Source: DATBIS01 sp036556805 (GTDB lineage Bacteria > Actinomycetota > UBA4738 > HRBIN12). From it: a stretch of 64,000 nucleotides of DNA. The number at the start of each line of letters is the position of its first letter. The first letter of the stretch is position 1. A program made the translations under genes and the position numbers. The stretch spans positions 1-64,000 of the forward strand of contig DATBIS010000005.1 in NCBI GenBank assembly GCA_036556805.1. Reading direction: 5' to 3'. Of this stretch, positions 35,596-44,369 are shown in pieces. Below the pieces are notes generated by a model. That model was not told the DNA's origin, did no database searches, and saw only the letters and a program-made list of their open reading frames with translations.

Positions 35596-36578
35596 GCGTC
35601 TTCCTCGGCGTCGACGGCGGTGGGACGAAGACGCACGCCGTGGTGGCGGACGGGGCTGGCACTCCCCTCGGGGTCGGCGTGAGCGGCGCGTCCAACTGGG
35701 AGGACGTGGGCCTGGACGGCGCCGTCGCCACGGTGGGCGCGGCGGTCGAGGAGGCCTTCGGGCAGGCGAACCTCGGCCCTTCGGATGCGACGGCGGCCGT
35801 CTTCGGCCTCGCCGGACTGGACTGGGAGAGCGATCGCCGGCGCCTCGCGATCGTCCCGGAGTCGCTCGGGCTTGCGTGCGAGTGGCTGACGGTGAACGAC
35901 TCGTTCGTCGCGCTCCGCGCCGGCGCCAACCATCCGTGGGGGATCGTCGTGATCGCCGGCACCGGGGCCGTCGCCGCCGGCCGGGACCCCGATGGGCAGG
36001 AGTTTCGAACCCTCGGGCTCGGCCCGGTGTACGGCGACTACGGGAGCGCCTCGGAGATCGGAGAGGCGGCGATGCGCGCCGTGGCGGAGTGGTTCATCGG
36101 GCTCGGCGGCGCGACGGCGCTCACCGACGCCTTGTGCCTGCATGCTGGCGTCGACACCGCGCAAGAGCTCCTCGAACGCTACAGCCGGAGCCAGGAGCCA
36201 CTCGACCCGATCGCCCGCGTCGTGATGAAGGTCGCCGACGAGGGCGACCCGACTGCGAGGACCATCGCCGAGCGCGCCGGCGCCGGCCTGGGTGCTCGCG
36301 CGGCGCTCGTGGCGCGCAAGCTCTCGATGCAGCAGTTGCCCGTCGAGGTGGTGCTCGCAGGAGGAGTGTTCCGGAGCGCGAACCGCGCGTTGATGGCCGC
36401 GTTCGAGATGGAGCTTCGCCGAACGGTGCCGCGCGCGGCGGTCTCGCGGCTGGAGGTCCCGCCGGTCGTCGGGGCCGTGCTGCGCGCGATGGAGCTCGTC
36501 GGCGTTGAGCCGCCCGGAGCCGTGCACCTGCACCTCTCGCTCGAGGTGATCAAGCACCTCGGCTACGAGTTCGCCTGA
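35592..36578 (+). CDS. BadF/BadG-family N-acetylglucosamine kinase-like protein, copy 2
   Basis: A 328-residue ASKHA kinase with DGGGTKTHAVVAD (about 7-19), VIAGTGAVAAG, GDYGSASEIGE and a late VVLAGGVFRS motif. It resembles the copy at 22.9 kb but is divergent enough for a different sugar specificity. GTG 35592 overlaps the stop of the Idh gene, so it is the last gene of the importer operon. It is convergent with the M55 peptidase gene, with 4 nt between stops. Confidence 0.88.
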   Translation: MSVFLGVDGGGTKTHAVVADGAGTPLGVGVSGASNWEDVGLDGAVATVGAAVEEAFGQANLGPSDATAAVFGLAGLDWESDRRRLAIVPESLGLACEWLTVNDSFVALRAGANHPWGIVVIAGTGAVAAGRDPDGQEFRTLGLGPVYGDYGSASEIGEAAMRAVAEWFIGLGGATALTDALCLHAGVDTAQELLERYSRSQEPLDPIARVVMKVADEGDPTARTIAERAGAGLGARAALVARKLSMQQLPVEVVLAGGVFRSANRALMAAFEMELRRTVPRAAVSRLEVPPVVGAVLRAMELVGVEPPGAVHLHLSLEVIKHLGYEFA

Positions 36579-36582
36579 ACGT

Positions 36583-37416
36583 TCAGACGCGCGACGCGGC
36601 CTCGGCCTGGCGGCCCAGGTAGCCCCAGACGAGCAGCACCTGGTAGAGCTCGCGGAGGTCGTCCGTCTCGTAGCGCAGGGTCCGCGCCGCGGGCCGTTCC
36701 GTTCGCGGCACGAGCATCCCCATGTCGACGATCGCCGTGCTCGCGTCCACCTCGAACGTGTAGGGCGGCGGCGGGCGGAACGGCCGCAGCGTCCCCGCGC
36801 CGATCACGGCCTGTTCGGCGGCGCCCTTGATCACGGTGCGTGCCCACTCCGGGGAGAGCGATCGCGCGGACGTTCGCCCGAACGCCTCCTTCACGGCGAC
36901 GGTGCGCACGCCCGGAAGCGCGGCCTCGGCCTGCTGGCAGCACGCGCGGTCGCCCACCACCAGAGCGACCGGAACCCCGAAGCTTCCGGCGAGCGCCGCG
37001 TTCAGCAACGTCTCGTTCCACGAATCGCCGTTGACGCGCACGTCGGTGAAGAACCCCGCGTAGGTGTGGTCGAGGATCGCCTGGCTCGTGCCGGCTCCCG
37101 CGTGGTACCCGAGGAAGAGCGCGCAGTCCGTGCCGGTCTCGAGCCCGGTCATCATCGAGAACGGCACCTTCGGCGCGCCCTGCACGAGCTCGGCGCGCTG
37201 ATCGAGCTTCTGCGGCAACAGGTTCCCCATGTCGCCGTGCGAGTCGCTCACCACCACCCGGGAGGCCCCCGCCTCGAAGGAACCCGCGATCGCGGCGTTG
37301 GCCTCCTCGGTCATGATCTCGCGGGCCCACGCGTAGTCGTCGGTCCCGCGGGTCATCTGACGTGCCGACGTGAGGCCGGCGATGCCTTCCATGTCGATCG
37401 AGATGAACACGTCCAT
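36583..37416 (-). CDS. dppA: M55-family D-aminopeptidase
   Basis: A 277-residue DppA-type zinc peptidase. The metal and active-site motifs are DMEGIAG (D8, E10), SDSHGDM, LGYHAGAGT and a central NGDSWNE. DppA removes N-terminal D-amino acids, for instance from D-Ala peptides of peptidoglycan. No signal peptide is seen. Its place beside the amino-sugar cluster could link sugar and D-amino acid recovery from murein, but it has its own promoter (TAGAGT, 9 nt upstream) and no ROK operator. Confidence 0.9.
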   Translation of the reverse strand: MDVFISIDMEGIAGLTSARQMTRGTDDYAWAREIMTEEANAAIAGSFEAGASRVVVSDSHGDMGNLLPQKLDQRAELVQGAPKVPFSMMTGLETGTDCALFLGYHAGAGTSQAILDHTYAGFFTDVRVNGDSWNETLLNAALAGSFGVPVALVVGDRACCQQAEAALPGVRTVAVKEAFGRTSARSLSPEWARTVIKGAAEQAVIGAGTLRPFRPPPPYTFEVDASTAIVDMGMLVPRTERPAARTLRYETDDLRELYQVLLVWGYLGRQAEAASRV

Positions 37417-37429
37417 GGGTGACGAACTC

Positions 37430-37502
37430 TATACTTCTCGCGCTCATGACAACGGTCTAGCCGACAACCCCACGCGATCTCGCCGGACGGGCTCCCGTCC
37501 GG
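37430..37502 (+). promoter_or_regulatory. Promoter and leader of the MFS gene: mini-ORF and hairpin
   Basis: TATACT (37430-37435) is followed by ATG 37446, which opens a 4-codon frame (MTTV, stop TAG 37458-37460). A hairpin with an 8-bp perfect stem and GCTC loop lies at 37483-37502, 80 nt before the MFS start. It might act in attenuation or as an RNA stabiliser. Confidence 0.4.
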
Positions 37503-37581
37503 CTTCAGGTTCGGCGCGCTCGGTTGGGCCGTTCGCACGTTCCCCGCCGTCGCGCCCTGCAAGAAAGGACGCTCGACGCTC

Positions 37582-38856
37582 GTGGCTCGACGACTTCCCG
37601 CGCCGTTCGTGTACCTCCTGAGCGAGGCCCTCATCGGCTTCTTCTTCACGATGACCACGGTCGTGTTCTCGATCTACCTGATCCGCGACGTCGGCCTCGA
37701 CCCGCTTCAGCTCGTGCTGATGGGCACGGCGCTCGAGGCGACGTACTTCCTCTTCGAGGTGCCGACCGGCGTCGTCGCCGACGTCGTGAGCCGCAAGGTC
37801 TCGATCGTGATCGGCCTGGTGCTCTCGGGGATCGCGTTCCTCGCGCTCGGCCTCGTGCGAAGCTTCGGTGCCGCCATCCTCACGCAGCTCCTCTGGGGCT
37901 TCGGCGCGACGTTCACGAGCGGCGCCGACGTCGCGTGGATCACCGACGAGGTCGGTGAGGAGGCGGCTCGCCCCCTCTACCTCCGAGCGGGTCAGTACGG
38001 GAACCTGGGCGGGCTGCTCGGCATCGTCGTCGGGATCTCGCTCGCGACGGTCGCGCTCTCCATGCCGATCGTGATCTCCGGGATCGGGTTCGTCGCGCTC
38101 GGCCTGATGCTGGTCGTCGTCATGCCCGAAGAGCACTTCGTGAAGCCGGTCCGCTCGGAGGGTGAACGCATCCACCACTCGCTTCGGAAGACGCTCGGCG
38201 GCAGCGCGCGCGCGATCCGCGGCCATCCGGTGCTGTTCCTGATCCTCGTGGTTGCCGCGCTGCACGGGATGTCGACGGAGGGCTTCGACCGCCTCGCCGA
38301 CTTCCACATCCTGCAGGACATCGGGCTCCCCTCGTTCTGGACGTTCGATCGCATCGTGTGGTTCGGCGTGATCGACGCCGGCGCGCTCCTGCTCGGCATC
38401 GCCGCCACCGAGGTCGTGAAGCGGAAGGTCGACCTCGAGCACGTGAACGGGGCGGCGCGAGCGCTGCTCGTCATCGACGTGGCGCTGATCGCGCTGGTGG
38501 CACTCTTCGGCCTGTCGGGTGCGTTCGGCCTGGCGCTCGCCGGGATCTGGCTCGTGGCCGGCCTTCGCACGGTTCGCGACTCCGTCTTCACGGCGTGGAC
38601 CAACCGTGGGCTCGATGCGGGCACGCGAGCGACGATCAACTCGATCGTGGGGCAAGCCGACGCGATCGGCCAGACGGCGGGCGGGCCCGTGCTCGGAGTG
38701 ATCGCGCGCGCGGCCTCGGTGCCCGCCGCGATCGTGGTATCGGGCCTCGTCCGGCTACCGGCGCTCGTGTTCTACGGCGTCGCGATCCGCCGCGGGACCG
38801 TCGGCGCCGTCCGGCCCGACGAGGTCGCCGACCTCGACGCGGCGGCCGAGAGCTGA
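37582..38856 (+). CDS. Major facilitator superfamily transporter
   Basis: A 424-residue protein with about 12 helices. The loop-2/3 signature region reads FEVPTGVVADVVSRK, typical of DHA3/tetracycline-type MFS proteins, and a GRDxxR-like AGLRTVRDSVF element precedes helix 10. It probably exports a small molecule or drug. It starts at GTG 37582 without a good Shine-Dalgarno and ends 7 nt before the convergent TIGR03943 gene. Confidence 0.87.
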   Translation: MARRLPAPFVYLLSEALIGFFFTMTTVVFSIYLIRDVGLDPLQLVLMGTALEATYFLFEVPTGVVADVVSRKVSIVIGLVLSGIAFLALGLVRSFGAAILTQLLWGFGATFTSGADVAWITDEVGEEAARPLYLRAGQYGNLGGLLGIVVGISLATVALSMPIVISGIGFVALGLMLVVVMPEEHFVKPVRSEGERIHHSLRKTLGGSARAIRGHPVLFLILVVAALHGMSTEGFDRLADFHILQDIGLPSFWTFDRIVWFGVIDAGALLLGIAATEVVKRKVDLEHVNGAARALLVIDVALIALVALFGLSGAFGLALAGIWLVAGLRTVRDSVFTAWTNRGLDAGTRATINSIVGQADAIGQTAGGPVLGVIARAASVPAAIVVSGLVRLPALVFYGVAIRRGTVGAVRPDEVADLDAAAES

Positions 38857-38863
38857 TCCGGCG

Positions 38864-39550
38864 CTATTCGTACGGGTCCTCGGGCGCAGGGATCTCGACG
38901 ACGCTCGTCGCCGCGAGCTCGGGGACGTCGTCGACGATCCCCGCGAAGGTCCCCGTCACCGTGACCCACTGGTCGCGCGCGGGCCGATCGCCCGCGACGC
39001 CGACGATCCGGATCACGACGGGGGTGGCGTCGGCCGCGCAGCAGGCGATCTGGTAGCGGGCCAGAGGAAAGCTGCCCTCCCCCGTACCCGCCACGAAACC
39101 CGTGAGGAGGACGCTCGCGCCTCGCAGGCTCGTGCCGTCTCGATCGAACGAGCGTTGCCCGAACTCGAGAAGCGTCATCGGGCGGGCAGGCGCATCGGCG
39201 GGAAGCGGGTCGAAGACCGCCGCACCCGCTCGGATGTCGACGGTTGCGCCGCGATCCACGCCGAAGCTCCCGAGCGTCGGCGGGGCGACGAGCAGCAGCG
39301 CGCTGATCGGCGCGAGGAGGAGCCACCCGGCGCCGACGTGAGCACCATGAGAGCGGTCCGGGTCGATCGGCGGGGTCGATCGGATCGCGCGGGCCACGGT
39401 CACGATGCCGATCACGATGACGGCCACCGCCGCGGCGGCGAGCCACGGTCCCATCCCACCGCGGACGTATCGACGATAGGTCCCCGTGACGGTGAGCCGC
39501 ATCAGCACCGCGCCGACGAGCAAGCTGATCGTTCCGCCGGCCGCGTTCAC
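38864..39550 (-). CDS. TIGR03943-family (DUF1980) permease-associated protein, copy 2
   Basis: A 228-residue homologue of the first-copy protein: N-terminal membrane helices (about 1-20, 35-55, 70-92) and the same C-terminal Cys-Cys element (170-171, YQIACCAADAT). GTG 39550 overlaps the stop of the preceding permease by 4 nt, reproducing the arrangement at 0.2-2.0 kb. The two copies differ in much of the sequence, so they are old paralogues rather than a recent duplication. Confidence 0.8.
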   Translation of the reverse strand: MNAAGGTISLLVGAVLMRLTVTGTYRRYVRGGMGPWLAAAAVAVIVIGIVTVARAIRSTPPIDPDRSHGAHVGAGWLLLAPISALLLVAPPTLGSFGVDRGATVDIRAGAAVFDPLPADAPARPMTLLEFGQRSFDRDGTSLRGASVLLTGFVAGTGEGSFPLARYQIACCAADATPVVIRIVGVAGDRPARDQWVTVTGTFAGIVDDVPELAATSVVEIPAPEDPYE

Positions 39551-40572
39551 AGCAACCACCAACCGACCAAGGCGCTCGACGCCACGGCGGCCACCAACGT
39601 GAGCGGCGCGAAGCGCGTCGCAAAACGCCGGCCGAAGGTTCCCGCCTGCAAGGCGACAAGCTTGACGTCGACCATCGGCCCCACGACGAGGAACGCCAGG
39701 CGAGCGCTCAGGGAGAACTGCGTGAGGCTGGCGGCCACGAACGCGTCGGCTTCCGAGCAGATGGCCATCGCCACCGCGAGGCCGGCCATCGCGAGCACGG
39801 AGAGCGGGCCGGCGCCCGCCACGCCGTCGAGCACGCTCCGCGGCACGACCGTCTGGAGGGTGGCCGCCGTCGCGGCGCCGACGATGAGGAACCCGCCCGC
39901 GTGGAGGAAGTCGTGCTGCGCGGTGGCCACGAGCACGGCGAGGGGAGGCCCGTCGACGGCGGAACGCCGGCGACGGGCTCGGTCGAGGAGCTCGTCGCGG
40001 CCCCGACGAGCCCAGATGAGCCCGACGAGGTTCGCGGCGAGCAAGCTCGCCGCGAACCGGGCGACGACCATCTCGGGCCGGCCCGGGAACGCCACCGCGG
40101 TCGCAACGAGGACCACCGGGTTGATCGCGGGCGCCGAAAGCAGGAACGCGAGCGCGGCCGCCGGCGGCGCGCCCTGCGCCACCAGCCGTCCGGCGATGGG
40201 CACCGATCCGCACTCGCAGCCCGGGAGGACGGCGCCGGCCGCGGCGGCGACCGGGACCGCCAGCGCGGGTCGATCCGGAAGCATCCTTGGGAAGAATCCC
40301 GCCGGCACGAGCGCCGCGACGACGGCGCTCACGGTCACGCCCAACACGAGGAAGGGCATCGCCTGCACCGCGATCGCGACGAAGACCGTCGCCCAGTGGG
40401 CGATCGCGGGGCGATCGAGGAGGTCCTGCAGCGCCGGGCGAAGCACCGCGGCGGCGACGACCACGAGCACGACGACCGCGAGGCCCGCGGTCGTGCGGCG
40501 CGTTCCCGGACCACGCAGGTCGTCGGTCGGCGCGATGTTCGCGCCGACCTCCTTGCCGATCCAACCCGACAT
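39547..40572 (-). CDS. COG0701/ArsP-YraQ-type permease, copy 2
   Basis: A 341-residue membrane permease with the family's CECG motif (119-122, LPGCECGSVP), APAINP (148-152) and ICSEADAF (about 271-278). It parallels the permease at 1-2 kb and pairs with the downstream TIGR03943 subunit. ATG 40572 is chosen because the protein then begins like its homologues; longer frames overlap the divergent nucleotidase promoter. TATGCT lies 9 nt upstream. Substrate unknown. Confidence 0.86.
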   Translation of the reverse strand: MSGWIGKEVGANIAPTDDLRGPGTRRTTAGLAVVVLVVVAAAVLRPALQDLLDRPAIAHWATVFVAIAVQAMPFLVLGVTVSAVVAALVPAGFFPRMLPDRPALAVPVAAAAGAVLPGCECGSVPIAGRLVAQGAPPAAALAFLLSAPAINPVVLVATAVAFPGRPEMVVARFAASLLAANLVGLIWARRGRDELLDRARRRRSAVDGPPLAVLVATAQHDFLHAGGFLIVGAATAATLQTVVPRSVLDGVAGAGPLSVLAMAGLAVAMAICSEADAFVAASLTQFSLSARLAFLVVGPMVDVKLVALQAGTFGRRFATRFAPLTLVAAVASSALVGWWLL

Positions 40573-40717
40573 CGGGCGGCGAGCATACAGCGGCGTTCCA
40601 CCGCCCCGGACCGGGAACGATCGCGGGAACGCACGGTCCACGCTGCCGACATGCGTTGTTCTCACGAGCGTGGCAGCATGTGTCGACGGGCAGCCGTTCG
40701 AAGAGGGGGAGGGGACG

Positions 40718-42592
40718 ATGGCCGGGAAGAGGCTCCGAGGATTCTCCGCGCAGGCGATGCTCGTCCTGCTTGCCGTCGGCGTGGTCGTCGCGGCTCCGCT
40801 CGCCGCGCCGAACCGTGCGAGCAACGACGTCATCATCTCCGGTGCGAGATCGATCAACGATCAGCTCCTCGTCACGTTCGCGAGACCGGCGTCGACGACC
40901 ACCGACGTCCACCTGCTCGCGTTCAACGACTTCCACGGCAACCTCGAGGCCGCCGGGCTCAACATCTACGGGCACTTCGCCGGCGGCGCCGCGTACCTCG
41001 CGAAGGCAATCAAGGACCGGCAGGCTCTGTACGGCAACCTCGAGACGACGATCTTCGCGGGCGACAACATTGGAGCGAGCCCCCTCGCGAACGGCCTGTT
41101 CTTCGAGGAGCCGGCCACGATCGTCGCGAACCTCATGAACGTCGACTTCGCGTCGGTCGGGAACCACGAGTTCGACAAGGGCAGCACAGAGCTCCAGCGC
41201 ATCCAGAACGGTGGCTGCCGACCGGTCGAAGGCTGCACGGCGGCTCCGTACGCGCTGCCCGACGGCACGACCACCGACGTCTTCCCCGGCGCGGACTTCC
41301 AATACCTGTCCGCGAACGTGGTCGTGGACTCGACCGGCAAGACGCTCTTCCCCGCCTACGGGATCCAGAAGTACAAGGGGAACAGCGGCAGGAAGTTCAG
41401 CGTCGGGTTCATCGGCGAGGTGCTGGAATCGACCCCGACGATCGTCACGCCCACCGGGGTCGCGGGCCTCACGTTCCAGGACGAAGCCGATGCGGCGAAC
41501 GCCGCCGTGCGGACGCTCCAGAAGATCGGCGTGCGGACGTCGGTGCTCGTCGTTCATGAGGGCGGGTTCCAGACCGGCGGCGTCCTGAACGGCTGCAACG
41601 GGAGTCTCGCGGGGAGTCCGATCGTCGACATCGCGAGCCGTCTCGACCCGTCGATCAAGGTGATCGTGTCGGCGCACACGCACGCCGAGTACCGTTGCAC
41701 GCTGACGACCGGCGGCGTGACGCGACTCATCACGAGCGCGTCGTCCTTCGGCCGGATCCTCACCGACATCACGCTCACGATCGCCGACAAGACCGGCGAC
41801 CTCGTTGCGTCGAGCGCGGAGAACGTGATCGTCGACAACGCGCTCAACGCGCCGGGGCCCGGCGTGACGCGCATCCCGGATCCGTCGAAGGCGGATCCCC
41901 AGGTGCAGGCGGTCGTCGACCAGTATGTGACGGCCTCGGCGCCGCTCGCGAACCAAGTCATCGGCCGGATCCAGGGCGATCTCACCCGGACCGGGTCCGC
42001 GTTCGGCGAGTCGACGCTCGGCGACGTGATCGCGGACGCGCAGTTCGCGGCGACCGAACCGGCGACCCTGGGGGACGCGCAGCTCGCCTTCATGAACCCG
42101 GGCGGCATCCGCGGGGACCTTCTCGCATCCGCGATCTCCTCCGGCGGTGAGGCCGTCGGCGAGGTCACATACGGCGAGGCGTTCACCGTGCAGCCGTTCG
42201 GCAACAGCCTCGTGACGAAGACGATGACCGGCGACATGATCCGACGCGTGCTCGAGCAGCAGTTCGTCGGCTGCGGAGGGCAGACCGTGCAGCGGATCCT
42301 CCAGATCTCGGCGTCCTTCTCGTACGAGCAGGATCCCGCTTCGGCGACCTGCTCGGGTCATATTGGGACGATGTGGGTGGACGGGGTCGAGGTGGCGTCC
42401 ACCGATTCGTTCCGCGTCACGATGAACAACTTCCTCGCGTTCGGCGGGGACGGGTTCACCGTGTTCAACGAGGGCACGGACGCGCTGGGCGGCGCCCAGG
42501 ACATCGACGCGCTCGTGGCCGCGTTCCAGGCGGCCGAGCCTACAGGCATCGCGGTGCCGCCGCTCGATCGGATCGTCGCGATCGCGGCCTAG
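40718..42592 (+). CDS. Secreted 5'-nucleotidase / bifunctional metallophosphoesterase (UshA-like)
   Basis: A 624-residue exported enzyme. A signal/anchor segment covers 10-30. The metallophosphoesterase core has FNDFHGN (D71, H73), AGDN (D116), GNHEFDKG (N149, H150) and SAHTHAEY. The C-terminal 5_nucleotid_C domain shows MNPGGIRGDL and MNNFLAFGGDGF, which bind substrate. It releases phosphate from extracellular nucleotides. No LPXTG or lipobox anchor is present. ATG 40718 follows GAGGGGGAGGGG. A strong hairpin follows the stop. Confidence 0.93.
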   Translation: MAGKRLRGFSAQAMLVLLAVGVVVAAPLAAPNRASNDVIISGARSINDQLLVTFARPASTTTDVHLLAFNDFHGNLEAAGLNIYGHFAGGAAYLAKAIKDRQALYGNLETTIFAGDNIGASPLANGLFFEEPATIVANLMNVDFASVGNHEFDKGSTELQRIQNGGCRPVEGCTAAPYALPDGTTTDVFPGADFQYLSANVVVDSTGKTLFPAYGIQKYKGNSGRKFSVGFIGEVLESTPTIVTPTGVAGLTFQDEADAANAAVRTLQKIGVRTSVLVVHEGGFQTGGVLNGCNGSLAGSPIVDIASRLDPSIKVIVSAHTHAEYRCTLTTGGVTRLITSASSFGRILTDITLTIADKTGDLVASSAENVIVDNALNAPGPGVTRIPDPSKADPQVQAVVDQYVTASAPLANQVIGRIQGDLTRTGSAFGESTLGDVIADAQFAATEPATLGDAQLAFMNPGGIRGDLLASAISSGGEAVGEVTYGEAFTVQPFGNSLVTKTMTGDMIRRVLEQQFVGCGGQTVQRILQISASFSYEQDPASATCSGHIGTMWVDGVEVASTDSFRVTMNNFLAFGGDGFTVFNEGTDALGGAQDIDALVAAFQAAEPTGIAVPPLDRIVAIAA

Positions 42593-42602
42593 ACCTGCAT
42601 GG

Positions 42603-42630
42603 GGGCGCCCGGGCCTCGGCCCGGGCGCCC
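42603..42630 (+). terminator. Hairpin terminator after the 5'-nucleotidase gene
   Basis: A perfect 12-bp G+C stem with a CTCG tetraloop, 10 nt after the stop codon, without a U-tract. Confidence 0.7.
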
Positions 42631-42646
42631 GTTCGAAGGGGGCCTC

Positions 42647-43159
42647 GTGGCGATCGTTCGGTCGGATCGGCCCGTGTCGACGAGGCGGATCGCCGCCGCC
42701 GCCCGACGACTCCTGGAAGCGTCGACGCTGTGCACGATCTCGACCGTGTCCGCTGGCGGGCGCCCTCACGCCAACACCGCGTACTTCTCGTGGAACCGAT
42801 CGTTCGACCTCGTCTGGCTCTCGGATCCGGGCTCGACGCATTCACGACATCTGCGAACGACGCCGTCGGCGGCGGTCGTCGTCTACGACTCGCGTCAGAC
42901 GTGGGGCGAGGCCGACCGCGGGATCCAGCTGTTCGGTTCCGCGAGCGAGGCGACCGGCTCCGCGCGACGAGAGGCCGAGCGCTCCTACGCGCGCCGGTTC
43001 CCCGACTACACGGACGCCGGCGACTATCGCTTCTACCGATTCAGGCCGCGGCGGCTGAAGCTGTTCGACGAGACGGTGTTCGGCTCGGGCGTCTTCGTGT
43101 CGGCGGCCGTGCGGGGCGGCGACGTCGCATGGACGCGCACGGATGTGGTCGCCGCCTAG
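42647..43159 (+). CDS. Pyridoxamine-phosphate-oxidase-fold (FMN-binding) protein
   Basis: A 170-residue protein with the split-barrel opening LCTISTVSAGGRPHANTAYF and VWLSDPGSTHSRHLR typical of PNPOx-like flavin/F420-binding proteins. A role in flavin-dependent reduction or in binding heme or B6 is possible; the substrate is unknown. GTG 42647 is chosen since longer frames start within the terminator. It is convergent with the methyltransferase gene. Confidence 0.75.
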   Translation: MAIVRSDRPVSTRRIAAAARRLLEASTLCTISTVSAGGRPHANTAYFSWNRSFDLVWLSDPGSTHSRHLRTTPSAAVVVYDSRQTWGEADRGIQLFGSASEATGSARREAERSYARRFPDYTDAGDYRFYRFRPRRLKLFDETVFGSGVFVSAAVRGGDVAWTRTDVVAA

Positions 43160-43177
43160 GTGCGGGGGGGCCGTCCT

Positions 43178-43936
43178 CTACGCGAGGCCCTTCGCGGCCC
43201 ACGCCTTCGCCGTGAGCTCGAACGGAGCGGCCGGGAGCAACTGCCGACACCGCTCGCGGAGCCGTGCCCTTCGTTCCTCGTCGAGCGTCGTCACGTGTGC
43301 GCCGGCCGGGCCGACGCCGAGCGTGAACGGCGCCCACCACTCGTCGAACGTCGGGTGGCCGACCGTCACGGACAGCTGGGTATCGACCACCTCGCGCACG
43401 CCGGCCGACTCGAACAGCTCGGCCAGGTGGCCTTCGCGCGCCCCCGCCAGCCCCGACTCGTCCTCGAGGCCGGGCTCGAGCTCGCGAGCGGCCTCCCAGA
43501 AGACGCCGAGCGGACCCTCGCCGCCTGCGTGATCCCAGACGCACGCCGCCACCACCCCGCCGCCGCGAGTCACCCGCCGCATCTCGCGGAGCCCTTCGAC
43601 CGGGTCGGTCATGAAGTGGACGACGAGCTGCGCGAGCGCAGCATCGAACGCCGCCGCCTCGAACGGCAGGTGCTCGGCGATGGCCTGCTGCACCTCGACC
43701 CCGGGCTGACGCGATCGCACCGCCGCGACGAAGGTCTCCGACGGATCGACCGCGGACACCGCGTCGGGCCCGAGTCTCGCCGCCAAGACCGCCGTGAGCG
43801 CCCCCGAACCGCAGCCGACGTCGAGCGCTCGATCACCGCCCGCGACCATCGCGAAGTCGGCGAAGCGGGGCGCGAGCGGCTGGGAGTACCTCCCCATGAA
43901 ACGGTCGTAGGCGTCCGGCTCGACCTCGAAGCTCAC
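43178..43936 (-). CDS. SAM-dependent class I methyltransferase
   Basis: A 252-residue methyltransferase of the UbiE/Methyltransf_11 type. The SAM-binding motif I is LDVGCGSGALT (about 38-48), motif II AVDPSE, and a post-I region EHLPFEAAAFDAALAQLV. The C-terminal third resembles the methyltransferase family that starts FMGRYS. The methyl acceptor is unknown. GTG 43936 lies 7 nt after TAGGAT and lacks a Shine-Dalgarno (leaderless). Confidence 0.88.
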   Translation of the reverse strand: MSFEVEPDAYDRFMGRYSQPLAPRFADFAMVAGGDRALDVGCGSGALTAVLAARLGPDAVSAVDPSETFVAAVRSRQPGVEVQQAIAEHLPFEAAAFDAALAQLVVHFMTDPVEGLREMRRVTRGGGVVAACVWDHAGGEGPLGVFWEAARELEPGLEDESGLAGAREGHLAELFESAGVREVVDTQLSVTVGHPTFDEWWAPFTLGVGPAGAHVTTLDEERRARLRERCRQLLPAAPFELTAKAWAAKGLA

Positions 43937-43943
43937 GGGCTTG

Positions 43944-43949
43944 ATCCTA
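43944..43949 (-). promoter_or_regulatory. -10 box of a leaderless transcript
   Basis: TAGGAT on the minus strand ends 7 nt before GTG 43936 of the methyltransferase gene. Confidence 0.5.
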
Positions 43950-44124
43950 GTGGTCGACGGTCAGGCCACGGTTGCGGAGCTCGGCTTGCAGTTCCTCCGG
44001 TACCCTGCTTTCCTTCGCTCGAGGTCACCATCTCGGTGCTCCTTTCCCGCGATCGCCCTGCTTCCGGCGATGCGCTTCCTCATGGGTAGAACGCCGACGG
44101 CCTTCATGAGGTTCGCGCCCTGTC

Positions 44125-44140
44125 GGTGACATGTGTCACA
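44125..44140. promoter_or_regulatory. CRP/GlxR-like operator candidate
   Basis: GGTGA-N6-TCACA matches the CRP-family consensus TGTGA-N6-TCACA at 9 of 10 positions. It lies 230 nt before the DinB gene and 189 nt before the methyltransferase gene on the other strand. Confidence 0.4.
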
Positions 44141-44369
44141 GGTCGCCGGCAAGCCGACGTGGGGTTCCGTTCGTCGTGGACGCACGAGCGGGTTGCGTTC
44201 TCGGGGAAGGAGGACCAGAGTACGAGCCGATGCCCTCGGCTGAGATCTCCCCGCCGCCGGCCTAGAGCCGGCCCTCACCACATCGGCCGCACAGCCCACG
44301 CGTTCGTCGTTTTCGCGGTCTCCGGAATGCGTCCCATCGAACCGGCGCGCGCGCGTGAGAGGAGATCCC

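Larger units (their letters stand above)
43937..44369. other. 433-nt intergenic region with a CRP-like palindrome and possible gene remnant
   Basis: No complete gene is convincing. On the minus strand, an 18-residue coding-like tail (VPEELQAELRNRGLTVDH, stop near 43951) is interrupted upstream by an in-frame TGA; two other frames start at ATG with fair Shine-Dalgarnos. This could be the decayed end of a small gene. A palindrome lies at 44125-44140. The plus-strand part nearest 44369 is the leader of the DinB gene. Confidence 0.4.

Noticed and set aside
38864..42841. 1325-codon minus-strand frame
   Set aside because: Only its last 228 codons (TIGR03943 copy 2) are coding; the rest is a shadow of the 5'-nucleotidase and permease genes, common at 70 % G+C.
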